From positions 1 through 64,000 of the forward strand of contig CAJTFN010000001.1 of assembly GCA_910575815.1 (NCBI GenBank): a stretch of 64,000 bases of DNA, read 5' to 3'. Numbering within the stretch: position 1 is the stretch's first letter; each line of letters starts with the position of its first letter. A program made the position numbers and the translations under genes. The notes under the pieces are model-generated. The model was not told the origin of the DNA, made no database searches, and saw only the letters and a list, made by a program, of their open reading frames with translations. The stretch comes from Oscillospiraceae bacterium. GTDB lineage: Bacteria; Bacillota; Clostridia; Oscillospirales; Oscillospiraceae. Of the stretch, positions 15,385 through 23,834 are shown one piece after another.

Positions 15385-17593
15385 GGTTTAAGTCCTCCTC
15401 TGTCAGATGGCAGGCGTCCAAAAACTCCTGATAGGTCAGATATGGGTATTCCGGGTTCAGTTCCCGGCCAAAGAGACCTTTCAAAATCTCGTCCATAGCC
15501 TCCTCACCGCCCACCAGTTGTTCAGCCTTCCAGATTTTCAAGGGCATTTCGTTATATTGCCGCATCCCACGCAGATTGTTGGCAATGTCAGCCTGATACT
15601 GCTCCGGCAAAGCGGACAGGTACTCCGGGTGGCGGACATAGAAATCCTTGTAGTAGTCGTCTACGGCCTCCTGCCAGGCGTCCACAAAGCTGGCCTGGGC
15701 CTCACGTTCCCCATACAGCGCCTTTACAATACGATAGGTGGTGTAGCAGGTCAGACCCTCGGCAGACCAGATGCCGCTCTCGTCCATGGGGTCAAACATA
15801 TTCCCCAGGCCCCACCACTGATGGACAAGCTCATGGATGGTCACCTGAGCGGAAGAGCTGCCCTTTGAACTGTCTGCCAGGTTATTTGCGGTAAAATCCA
15901 GCTCGTCAGCTAAACTGGCCCCGTCCCCCGCATAGCCTCCGCCGCTGCACCGGCTTTCAATCAGATTGAAGGACCCGTCGCCGTAAAAAGACAAGGGGCC
16001 GATATGCTCGGTACAAAATTCAATCGTCCGGCGGATCATTTCCGCAGCGTCCATAGCCTCCATAACGGACTGGTGCCTGCGGCTGTAATAGAAATTGACC
16101 GTAATACCTGCCGGTTCCACCGGAATTTCCTCCCGGATATAATCCCCGGCGTAGAGGATCATGCTGTACCCCTCGTCGGTCATGCGCCAAGTCTTTGTAC
16201 CGTCCCCGTTTTCTTTGAGAAGCTCTGTGGCGCCTGAGCCAAACAGAACCGGCGTCATGTGGCCGGGAAGAACAATATCCATCATGGCGGGAAGCGTCTC
16301 CCCCGCATACAGCACATCAAAGGGGGCGGGGGAAAGCTGGTGGTTTTCCAAGCTCATGTAGGTATCACTGATTTCATGTCTGCCCTGGGTGGCAGAAACA
16401 AGGTTCCACTCCTGAGGAAAGCCGCCGTAGTCAATGACAAGCTCGATCTCTGCTTCAGCCGGGAGGGTGACAGTGAACATTTTTTCACCCATCGCCTGAT
16501 AGCTGTCTACGGAGAAAGGTACATCCGCTCCGTTGGCCCGAACGGAGGCAATTTTATAGCCGGGGTCGATTTGAAACCGGGCATCCTGCTCTTGCCCGCC
16601 GGTGTTTTGAAGCTGAAACCTCGCCTGACCGTAAACACAGCCCGTTTTCGGGTCGGGACGCACGTCGGCGTATCGGCCAGAGCAGGTGACGGTCTCCAGA
16701 GGGGCCGGGCAAAAGAGAAAATCATAGTCCATCTCCGCCGTACTGCGGTCAACAAAGGGCTGGCCCGTATAGAGCAGGATGGAACAGACCGCCAATACCG
16801 CCGCTAACGCCGGACGGTAAAATCGCCGGATATTATGAGCAAATGAGCCGAGCGGTCCCTTCCCGTATCGACGCACACAGAGATAGGACAACAGCCACAG
16901 TCCGGCCATTGCCAGCAGCCAGGTAAGGCGCACATAGGCCACCGAGCGAAAAATACGGTAATTGGAAAAATCATCGGAGACCGCCCAAACGCAGGGATTC
17001 AGCCAGCAGAGCTGCCATTTCTCCTTCCAGACCGTCAGACTGAGGGTGGCAAAGGCGGCAAAGAGGGCCAGAGACAAATCAGCCCGCCGGGTGAATTGAC
17101 AGGCGGCGGAGGCAAACAAAATCGCCAGAGGAATCGCTCCGTACATAAAAATCAGGTGTATCAGCAGATAGCTTTCCACATCAAAGACCGCACCCAGTTT
17201 CATTATGGCATACGGAAGCCAGGCCAACGTGGTAATGGCCTGGGCCAGAATGGAGACACACAGCAGCGCCCCCAGCCGGGTCAGGGCGGCGGTCATGGGA
17301 GACACCACCGCATGGGTCAAGGTTTCCATGCCGTCCCGCCGGAGCCTGTCCATGCTCCAGACAGTGAGAATCGCAAATACAACAGCCCCCAGAATACCGC
17401 CGGCCAGAGCCGGATTTGCAAGATACATCCCCTGCATGGTGGTGACATAGCCGCTGTCGCTGCTGGAATACAGAGGCCGGTAGACCGTCAGACCCGCAAT
17501 CGGAGAGAGGGCGGTCAAAAGAATCGCCAGCCAAGTAAGGCGGCTCTGGAGCAATCGGGTCAGCTCCAAACGAAATTGCCGCAGGGTGTTCAT
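15377..17593 (-). CDS. ABC permease fused to an M1-type zinc aminopeptidase
   Basis: 738 aa. The N-terminal ~265 residues contain six or seven membrane segments and start like an ABC-2 permease (NTLRQFRLELTRLLQSRLTW). The C-terminal ~460 residues are outside the membrane and carry a gluzincin site: H587-E-L-V-H591 followed by Q-W-W-G, with the likely third ligand E612 in SAEGLTCY. The spacing between H591 and E612 is 20 residues rather than the 18 usual in M1 peptidases. It overlaps the ATPase gene by 4 bases. Such fusions are known in Firmicutes but their substrates are not. The peptidase may trim a transported or membrane-attacking peptide. Confidence 0.88.
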   Translation of the reverse strand: MNTLRQFRLELTRLLQSRLTWLAILLTALSPIAGLTVYRPLYSSSDSGYVTTMQGMYLANPALAGGILGAVVFAILTVWSMDRLRRDGMETLTHAVVSPMTAALTRLGALLCVSILAQAITTLAWLPYAIMKLGAVFDVESYLLIHLIFMYGAIPLAILFASAACQFTRRADLSLALFAAFATLSLTVWKEKWQLCWLNPCVWAVSDDFSNYRIFRSVAYVRLTWLLAMAGLWLLSYLCVRRYGKGPLGSFAHNIRRFYRPALAAVLAVCSILLYTGQPFVDRSTAEMDYDFLFCPAPLETVTCSGRYADVRPDPKTGCVYGQARFQLQNTGGQEQDARFQIDPGYKIASVRANGADVPFSVDSYQAMGEKMFTVTLPAEAEIELVIDYGGFPQEWNLVSATQGRHEISDTYMSLENHQLSPAPFDVLYAGETLPAMMDIVLPGHMTPVLFGSGATELLKENGDGTKTWRMTDEGYSMILYAGDYIREEIPVEPAGITVNFYYSRRHQSVMEAMDAAEMIRRTIEFCTEHIGPLSFYGDGSFNLIESRCSGGGYAGDGASLADELDFTANNLADSSKGSSSAQVTIHELVHQWWGLGNMFDPMDESGIWSAEGLTCYTTYRIVKALYGEREAQASFVDAWQEAVDDYYKDFYVRHPEYLSALPEQYQADIANNLRGMRQYNEMPLKIWKAEQLVGGEEAMDEILKGLFGRELNPEYPYLTYQEFLDACHLTEEDLNLE

Positions 17594-18450
17594 TGCATCG
17601 CCTCCCTGGAGATGAGATAAAGATAGGCATCCTCCAGCGCGGGCTCCACCTGTTCCACAAAATCAGGAAGATCCTCCGCCACGGCGCGGCAGACGATACC
17701 CTGGGCCGTGTTGACGCGGGAGGTAATATGCAGGCCCACTTCCTGCTGCCGGTCTTTCTCCCGGAATACACCAACGTGGCCCACAGCTCCGGCGATCAGC
17801 TCGGCGGGAGTACCGACAAAGCGAATACGGCCCTGGTGTATCACAATAAGCTGATTGCACACTGACTGAACATCCTCAATAATGTGGGTGGACAGAAGCA
17901 CCAGCCGGTCCTGGGCCATTTGGGAAAACAGATTGCGGAAGCTGATCCGCTCCTCCGGGTCAAGACCCACCGTAGGCTCGTCGAAAATCAGGAAATGAGG
18001 ATTGCCCAGGATGGCCTGCGCGATTCCCACCCGCTGGCGCTGTCCGCCGGACAGAGTGCGGATTTTCGCTTTCTGCTTCTCCTCCAGATTGGTACTTTGG
18101 ATCGCGGCGGCGATGGCCTCCTGGCTGTTGTCGATTCCTTTCAGCGCCGCCATGTAGTCCAGAAACTGCCAGACCGTCAGCTCGTCAAACAGTCCGAAGG
18201 ACTGGGGCAGATAGCCCAAGCGGGCTTTCAGCAGCCGCTCCTGCTTCATCAGGGGCTTTCCGTCTACCGAGATCGTCCCCTCTGTGGGGAGAAGGCCCGC
18301 CACCAGGAGCTTCATCAGGGTGGACTTCCCCGCTCCGTTCGGCCCCAACAGGCCGATCAGGTTCGGGCTTCTCAGGTTCAGATTGATTTCCCGCAAGGCG
18401 GTTTTACCTGACGGGTAGGTCATGGACAGATTAAAAATCTCCACATTCAT
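17590..18450 (-). CDS. ABC transporter ATP-binding protein
   Basis: 286 aa. Walker A GPNGAGKST (about 36-44), Q-loop LGYLPQ, signature [10 protein letters not shown], Walker B LIFDEPTVGLD and the H-loop STH are intact. The C-terminal extension beyond about 215 is typical of drug/peptide (BcrA-like) exporters. First gene of the ABC trio and overlapping the M1-fusion gene by 4 bases. Candidate response-regulator boxes lie just upstream, inside the end of the histidine kinase gene. Confidence 0.93.
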   Translation of the reverse strand: MNVEIFNLSMTYPSGKTALREINLNLRSPNLIGLLGPNGAGKSTLMKLLVAGLLPTEGTISVDGKPLMKQERLLKARLGYLPQSFGLFDELTVWQFLDYMAALKGIDNSQEAIAAAIQSTNLEEKQKAKIRTLSGGQRQRVGIAQAILGNPHFLIFDEPTVGLDPEERISFRNLFSQMAQDRLVLLSTHIIEDVQSVCNQLIVIHQGRIRFVGTPAELIAGAVGHVGVFREKDRQQEVGLHITSRVNTAQGIVCRAVAEDLPDFVEQVEPALEDAYLYLISREAMQ

Positions 18451-18502
18451 CTGTGTTTCATCCTTTCTGCTTGAGATTGCAGTCAGGATAACAGAAGAAT
18501 GT

Positions 18503-18542
18503 GGAGTTCGTTTGTGGTTAATATGTGGTTTGTGTGGAGTTT
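18503..18542 (-). promoter_or_regulatory. Candidate response-regulator boxes before the ABC genes
   Basis: On the minus strand AAACTCCACACAAA (18542-18529) is identical to a 14-mer in the response-regulator promoter (20693-20680). It is followed by further ACCACA and AACTCCACA units at roughly 10-12-base steps. Seen: the repeats. Inferred: autoregulation and control of the ABC operon by the linked regulator. Confidence 0.5.
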
Positions 18543-19987
18543 GGCAGAATCAGCGTCGCGCAAACTCCTCTGTCGGTGTTTTGGATTTGACAAGAACCCC
18601 CATGCTGTTCCGCTATTTTCTGAACAAGATAAAGTCCTAATCCACTTCCGCCTGTCCGACGGCTCCGGGATGGGTCGCTGCGGAAGAATGGCTCAAAAAG
18701 GTGCGGCAGCTGCTCCGGGGCAATATGCGCTCCTTCGTTTTCTACACTCAAAATGATATTGTTGCCTTTCTTACGGGCGGAAATCCAAATCTTGATGCCC
18801 TCCGGCGAGTAGAGCGCGGCATTAGAGAGAAGATTGCCCAGGGCCTTTTTCAAGAGGGCCAGGTCTCCCACACTCCAGATTTCCGGCGGTAAATCTGCAA
18901 CAACCTCTTGTTCTTTCTGCCGGAAAAGTTCATCGTAATTTTGCAGACAGTTCCGAATCAGAGCGGTGAGTTCCACAGGAATCATAGACAGCTCCCCACC
19001 CCTTTCCATACGGGAGACAGTCAAAAGCTCCTGCACCAAGCTCTCCATCTGGTTCGCCACAGCCAAGCTGCGGGCCAGATATTTGTCCCGATCCGCGTAG
19101 ACGCCAATTCCGTCCAACATCCCGCCCAGCTGACCCTTCATAACGGTGATGGGGGTTTTCAGCTCATGGGAAACCGCCGAGAAGAAATCCCGCTGGGCCT
19201 GCTCCAGCTGCTGTTCCCGCTCTACGTCTTTTTGAAGGGCAGCATTCGCGGTCTGGAGTTCCTGCATGGAACGGGATAGGTGAGCCGCCAGTTCGTCCAG
19301 ATTGTGGGCCAACGTACCAATTTCATCTGTACGCTGTTCTCTGCACCGCCAGCTGAAATCCAATTCAGACAGTTTTTGGGAAATACCGCTCAATCGCACA
19401 ATGGGTCGTGTGATGAAGTGCGCGTAGAACAGGGAGGTAAGCACAGACACCAGCAGAATGGCCGCAGCCAGCCAGGGCCAGATATGTCCCAAAGCCTCCG
19501 CCGCCTGGTTGACCGCGCGAGTGCTGGCAAAGATCAGCAGCTGACAGTTTTCGGAGGAGTCCTTAAAAGAAAACTCGGTGCCAATACAATGTACAATATA
19601 ATCCTCGTTTTCATTGTTGGGCTGAATGTTCTCGCCTGACAAATGGGTCGGCGTCATTTCCCATTGCCCATTTTCTCCTGTCGGCATGACGTCGGAGGGG
19701 TCAACGCCACCGACAACATTCCCCGCAGAATCCTGGATGCTCACCGGGACGCCATACTGAAACGTGAACTGTGAGAGGAGCGGTTCGCAGTCAGCAAGTG
19801 TATATTCTTCCAGCTGTTTTACCAGACGTTCAGCCTGGGCAGCCAGCAAGCGCTCCTGATCTACTGTGTAGGTCAGCGGCATAAGCTGGGCAATCAGGCC
19901 ATAGGTCAAAGCACAGACTGCCGTCAGCAGCAGGCAGGTGACGAGAAAAATTTTTGTTGTCAGACTAGTTTTCAGCTTCGTAATCAA
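18518..19987 (-). CDS. Sensor histidine kinase
   Basis: 489 aa. Membrane helices at about 10-32 and 165-185 flank an extracellular sensor of about 130 residues. Then come a HAMP domain, a coiled coil, a dimerisation domain with phosphorylated H in AVSHELKTP, and an ATPase domain with N-box (GNLLSNA), G1 (ENEG) and G2 (GSGLGLYLV). The start overlaps the response-regulator stop by 23 bases. The partner ABC genes lie directly downstream, an arrangement typical of envelope-stress or antimicrobial-peptide sensing systems. Confidence 0.93.
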   Translation of the reverse strand: MITKLKTSLTTKIFLVTCLLLTAVCALTYGLIAQLMPLTYTVDQERLLAAQAERLVKQLEEYTLADCEPLLSQFTFQYGVPVSIQDSAGNVVGGVDPSDVMPTGENGQWEMTPTHLSGENIQPNNENEDYIVHCIGTEFSFKDSSENCQLLIFASTRAVNQAAEALGHIWPWLAAAILLVSVLTSLFYAHFITRPIVRLSGISQKLSELDFSWRCREQRTDEIGTLAHNLDELAAHLSRSMQELQTANAALQKDVEREQQLEQAQRDFFSAVSHELKTPITVMKGQLGGMLDGIGVYADRDKYLARSLAVANQMESLVQELLTVSRMERGGELSMIPVELTALIRNCLQNYDELFRQKEQEVVADLPPEIWSVGDLALLKKALGNLLSNAALYSPEGIKIWISARKKGNNIILSVENEGAHIAPEQLPHLFEPFFRSDPSRSRRTGGSGLGLYLVQKIAEQHGGSCQIQNTDRGVCATLILPNSTQTTY

Positions 19988-20636
19988 TGCGATACCCCAC
20001 CCCTCTGATGGTTTCGATGTAATTCAGTTCCAGCTTTTTTCGCAGATTCTTGATATGTGTATCGACAATCCTCTCGTCGCCATAAAAGTCATAGCTCCAT
20101 ACCCGGTTCAACAGCGTTTGCCTGGATAAAACACGCCCTTGGTTTTGGAGCAGGACCTTCAGCAGTTCAAACTCTCTTTGGGTCAAATCGACAATTTGCC
20201 CGGAAACATAGACCTTGTAGCCCTCCAAATCCAGGGTCAGAGCTTTATATGTAATCCGACCGGAGATGCTGTCTCCCATTGTCCGGCGCAGAATTGCACC
20301 AATTTTACGGAGTAGGACCGGCATGGAAAAGGGCTTTGGAATGTAATCGTCAATCCGCAGGTCAAAGCCTTTTAATTGATCTTCTTCGCTGTCGAGCGCT
20401 GTCAGCATGATGATTGGAATATCTGATTCCTCCCGAATGGCCCTGCATACTTCATAGCCATTTAAGCGGGGGAGCAGAATGTCCAGCAGGATTAAATCGA
20501 CATGGGAGCTGCGGAATACTTCGATGGCCTGTTCGCCATCAGAGGCGGTAACAACCTGATAGCCCTCATTTTCCAAATAGTTCTGCAAAAGCTCCCGGAT
20601 GTCGTATTCATCCTCGACCACTAAAATTTTCACCAT
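19965..20636 (-). CDS. OmpR-family response regulator
   Basis: 223 aa. The start at 20636 (MVKILVVEDE) is preferred because of GGTGAGGTGG upstream and the receiver-domain boundary. Receiver domain with the D-pocket (ED), phosphorylated D in LILLDILLPR, T in MLTA and K in PKPF. A C-terminal winged helix (REFELLKVLLQNQG, RIVDTHIKNLRKKL) completes it. First gene of the five-gene operon. Confidence 0.94.
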   Translation of the reverse strand: MVKILVVEDEYDIRELLQNYLENEGYQVVTASDGEQAIEVFRSSHVDLILLDILLPRLNGYEVCRAIREESDIPIIMLTALDSEEDQLKGFDLRIDDYIPKPFSMPVLLRKIGAILRRTMGDSISGRITYKALTLDLEGYKVYVSGQIVDLTQREFELLKVLLQNQGRVLSRQTLLNRVWSYDFYGDERIVDTHIKNLRKKLELNYIETIRGVGYRIDYEAEN

Positions 20637-20657
20637 GTGATCCACCTCACCAACGCG

Positions 20658-20693
20658 ATTATAGCAGAGAATTATGAATTTTGTGTGGAGTTT
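20658..20693 (-). promoter_or_regulatory. Promoter and box of the response-regulator operon
   Basis: On the minus strand AAACTCCACACAAA ends 16 bases before TATAAT (20663-20658), which lies 21 bases before the start codon. There is no good -35, fitting an activator-dependent promoter. Confidence 0.55.
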
Positions 20694-20844
20694 TGTTTTC
20701 TGCCGCTTTTTAATCATTGATAGAATTTAGCTCTGGTATATTGGCCCCTAATTCATTGTTTTCTGCTATGCAAAATTTGAGCAGGAAGTCTGCGCTTCCG
20801 GGTGTCATATTTTCCTGTCTGTACTCTGCTTTTGCCGCTATGTA

Positions 20845-20880
20845 GGAGAGCCATCCAGCTTCCTGGACGGCCCTCCTTGA
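20845..20880 (-). terminator. Hairpin after the CAP gene
   Basis: GGAGAGCCATCCAG pairs with CTGGACGGCCCTCC. It lies just past the CAP gene stop on the minus strand, with only a weak U tail. Part of the repeat shared with 11550-11690. Confidence 0.55.
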
Positions 20881-20891
20881 GTACTGTTCTC

Positions 20892-21671
20892 TTATGCATA
20901 GAAGTTGACGCTGTTGGGGATCCCGACAAACATATAGCAGTAGGTGATGCCGTCGTACTGGGTCATGCCCACGCCGATGCAGTCACATCTGGAGTCGATC
21001 ATCGTCTCGAAATGGCCCGGCGAGTTGATCCAGTTGTCGACGGCGTGTTGGGCAGCGTCGGCTGTGCCGGTGAACACGGTGAGGTTGTCACCGAAGCCAT
21101 AGGGGTAACCGGCATCTGCGGCGGCTTTACTCTCCTCCGGAGCGTTGTGCCAGGTGTAGCGCTGGTTGGAGCAGGCTTGTGCTGCGTTCATCAGGGCCTC
21201 ATTGACCGGCAGCTCTGACACTCCATTGGCCTTTCTGGTCTGGTTGATGAGGCGGATCATCTCCTGCCGTATCTCCATATTGTCTGTCAGGCCAGCGCTG
21301 TCCCCGCTGGCGGTGGTTTCCGGCATAGCTGGAGTAGCGGGACCGACCGTCAGCGTCACGCTCCCGTGTTCCCCGGCGCTGTTGGTTGCCGTGATTTCCG
21401 CAGTCCCCTCCGCTTTGGCGACAGCAACCCAGAAGGTCAGCACCTGCTCCACCGCCACTGTGTCCGGGTTGCTGGAGGTAACAGTGTAGTCCGTACCGCT
21501 GGGGCCGATGATGAGTCCGCTACGGTCTCCTACCTCCAGGGTACTTCCCTTGTAACTGCTCACCCGGACAGGTTCATCAGGCGCTTCTGTCGCCATGGCG
21601 GGGATGGCGAGGGTTGTTGTGAGGATGGCTGCCGTCAATGCTGCGGTGATGCACTTTTTCGTACTGGTCAT
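20892..21671 (-). CDS. Secreted CAP-domain (SCP-like) protein with Ig-like domain
   Basis: 259 aa. The ATG at 21671 has AGGAGG 8 bases upstream. A signal peptide (TSTKKCITAALTAAILTTTL, cleavage near AMATEA) is followed by a bacterial Ig-like domain (about 35-110, with ending AEITATNSAGEHGSVTLTVG). A CAP domain starts at about 130 (IRLINQTRKANGV, WVNSPGH-like NWINSPGHFETM, GVGMTQYDGITYCYMFVG). CAP proteins are extracellular; in Firmicutes they occur in spore or cell-envelope contexts and their activity is mostly unknown. Single gene, not linked to its neighbours. Confidence 0.88.
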   Translation of the reverse strand: MTSTKKCITAALTAAILTTTLAIPAMATEAPDEPVRVSSYKGSTLEVGDRSGLIIGPSGTDYTVTSSNPDTVAVEQVLTFWVAVAKAEGTAEITATNSAGEHGSVTLTVGPATPAMPETTASGDSAGLTDNMEIRQEMIRLINQTRKANGVSELPVNEALMNAAQACSNQRYTWHNAPEESKAAADAGYPYGFGDNLTVFTGTADAAQHAVDNWINSPGHFETMIDSRCDCIGVGMTQYDGITYCYMFVGIPNSVNFYA

Positions 21672-22127
21672 TTGCATTTCCTCCTGATTTCTGTATTTTG
21701 TGTAGGTTTCGCGAGTGACACAATATCGAAACAGAAGAGGAAAGTCGATAGGGATAAACGGAGAAATACAGGGGTGAAAATTAAGCGTATTACACAGTAC
21801 TTTGTTGTGTTTGTGAAGGGGCTCTTTCGGTGTGACGATTTTCTTGACCACATAAACAGCCACAGACAGACATGGAACTCGTGGAAACACTGTTTTCAAA
21901 GAGTGCCGGAGAGTAAATGAAACAGAACAGAAACGGCTATAAACCATCAAAAATTGTTTAAAAAATCTTTGCGGACCTCTTTGGATATAGCGGCGTAGTT
22001 TTTGAGCTGTCCAGCCCCTGCGCTCCTGAACGGCAAAAAAATTTCTCCCAGGCTGTGGTACTTTCCCCTCCCCCGCCGTTTACTAAGTGAACCGACGCCA
22101 ATTCAACCGAAAAGGAGGAGAGCTCTT
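21672..22127. other. Gene-free gap with an ECF-type promoter at 22045-22080
   Basis: No gene is seen. Near its right end GCTGTGGTACTTT, a C-rich spacer and CCGTTTAC form a candidate ECF promoter before the sigma gene remnant. A nearly identical element is at 50345-50392. The remainder is AT-rich upstream DNA of the CAP gene. Confidence 0.45.
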
Positions 22128-22400
22128 ATGCTTGCGATCTGCCTCGCCATGCTGGAGACCGAGGAGGACCAGCGGCGGTTCACGCGGCTCTTTGAGGCTC
22201 ATGAAAAGAAAATCTACGCGGTGGCCCTCCGGGTCTTGGGAGGCCCCAACCGGGCGGAGGACGCCGCCCAGCAGACCTGGCTCCAGCTCATCAAAAATTG
22301 AGAACGAGTGTCCGCCCTGCCCTGAAGGGAGACGGAAGGCTATGTGGTCACCACAGCCAAGAACTGCGCCCCGAACATTCCCCGCTTGGATCTGTCAGGG
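22128..22400 (+). pseudogene. Broken ECF sigma factor
   Basis: The ATG at 22128 has AAAGGAGGAG upstream. 57 codons read like sigma region 1/2 (RFTRLFEAHEKKIYAVALRV, then NRAEDAAQQTWLQLIKN) and stop. Region 2 then continues in another frame as EGYVVTTAKNCAPNI before ending. Regions 3-4 are missing. It has at least one frameshift and a truncation, so it is not functional. Its upstream promoter-like element matches the one at 50345. Confidence 0.75.
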
Positions 22401-22418
22401 GGATTGATACAAGCCCTC

Positions 22419-23699
22419 TCACAAGTCCGCGCCGTTGGAGCGGATGATATCTCGGTACCATCGCCCGCTGTCCTTCAGCATCCGGTCCCCTGTGGCGTAA
22501 TCCACATAGGCCAAGCCAAAGCGGGGGTCATAGCCCTCAGCCCACTCGAAGTTATCCGTCAGGGACCACTGGAAATACCCCCGGACGTCCGTGCCCTGGC
22601 CAATGGCGCGCTCCAGCGCCCGGAGATACCGGGTCAGGAAGTCGATCCGCAGAGGATCGTGTACGGCGCCGTCCAGGAAAACCCGGTCCGTACAGGCCAG
22701 ACCGTTTTCACTGACCACCAGCGGCAGACCGTAGCGCTCCGCTAAAAACCGCGGGCCCCACTCCAGGGCCTCCGGGGTGATGGGCCAGCCCAGGGCGGTC
22801 CGGGGGAAGCCCGTCGGGAAGGGAATCGTCTCCGGCCCGATTTTGCCCGCGCGGACGGGTGCGCCCTGATAGAGGTTGAGCCCGATGAAGTCCGGCTTCT
22901 CGTATCCCTCCCCCAGGCACAGGGGGTCCAGGGTCAGGGTGTGGGAGAAGGTTCTGGGCCCCAGAGGCAGGGCAAAGGTCTCCTGCCGGGCGGCCTCCAC
23001 GTCTTCGGGAGCCTGACTGGCGGGATAACAGACCGCCCCCGTGGAGGCGACACCCACCAGATTTTCGCCGTCCACCCGGTGCAGAGCCTTCTGTCCCAGA
23101 GAGTGTGCCTGGCAGAAGGTCTCCCAGCAGGCGCTGAGGCTGTCGTCATCCAGCTTCAGGCCCGGGGCATGTTCTCCCGTCCCATAGCCCATTCCTATGA
23201 AGCACTGGGGCTCGTTAAAAGTGAACCACCGGCGCACCCGGCCCCGGAACAGCTCCGCCATTTTCTCCGCGTAGGCCTCAAAGCGCCGGGCGGTCTCCGG
23301 GTTCTGCCAGCCGCCCTGCCGCTGCAATGCCTGGGGAAGGTCCCAATGGAACAAAGTCACCCAGGGCTGGATTCCCTCCTCCAGAAGGCCGTCCACCAAC
23401 TCACTGTAGTAGTGCAGCCCCGCCTGGTTCCAATGCCCGTCGCCTTTGGGGTCTATCCGGGGCCAGGCAATAGAGAATCGATAAGCCTGGAGGCCCATCT
23501 CCTTCATGATGGCGATGTCGTCCCGCCAGCGGTGATAGGCGTCGGTGGCCGTGTCGCCGGTATCGCCCCATTTGACCTTTCCGGGGGTGTGGGAGAAAGC
23601 GTCCCAAATGCTTTCGCCCCGGCCGTCCTCTCTCACGGCGCCCTCAATCTGATAAGAGGCGGAAGCGGCGCCCCAAATAAAATCCTTTGGAAATCCCAT
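22419..23699 (-). CDS. Beta-glucosidase, glycoside hydrolase family 1
   Basis: 426 aa. The start (MGFPKDFIWGAASASYQIEG) is the family signature. The acid/base is E163 in TFNEP and the nucleophile E331 in SENG, both present; W residues in the aglycone site are visible near the end (SLTDNFEWAEGY). No signal peptide, so it acts on imported beta-glycosides or 6-phospho forms inside the cell. Last gene of the large minus-strand sugar locus, separated from the MsmK gene by a terminator-like hairpin, so it may be expressed less. Confidence 0.93.
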   Translation of the reverse strand: MGFPKDFIWGAASASYQIEGAVREDGRGESIWDAFSHTPGKVKWGDTGDTATDAYHRWRDDIAIMKEMGLQAYRFSIAWPRIDPKGDGHWNQAGLHYYSELVDGLLEEGIQPWVTLFHWDLPQALQRQGGWQNPETARRFEAYAEKMAELFRGRVRRWFTFNEPQCFIGMGYGTGEHAPGLKLDDDSLSACWETFCQAHSLGQKALHRVDGENLVGVASTGAVCYPASQAPEDVEAARQETFALPLGPRTFSHTLTLDPLCLGEGYEKPDFIGLNLYQGAPVRAGKIGPETIPFPTGFPRTALGWPITPEALEWGPRFLAERYGLPLVVSENGLACTDRVFLDGAVHDPLRIDFLTRYLRALERAIGQGTDVRGYFQWSLTDNFEWAEGYDPRFGLAYVDYATGDRMLKDSGRWYRDIIRSNGADL

Positions 23700-23744
23700 G
23701 GTTCAAGCTCCTTCTTCGTTATATGGATAAACGCAATTTGCCAG

Positions 23745-23780
23745 TTCCCCCAGGCGGGCGAGAGCCAGCCTGGGGGAAGC
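23745..23780 (-). terminator. Hairpin between the MsmK-type and GH1 genes
   Basis: TTCCCCCAGGC (23745-23755) pairs with GCCTGGGGGAA (23768-23778). It has no long U run, so it may be a partial terminator or processing site. Confidence 0.45.
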
Positions 23781-23834
23781 ATTGACGTGGCAGAGTATAT
23801 CACACCGTCTGTGGGCGGTCAAGCGCCCCTATGG

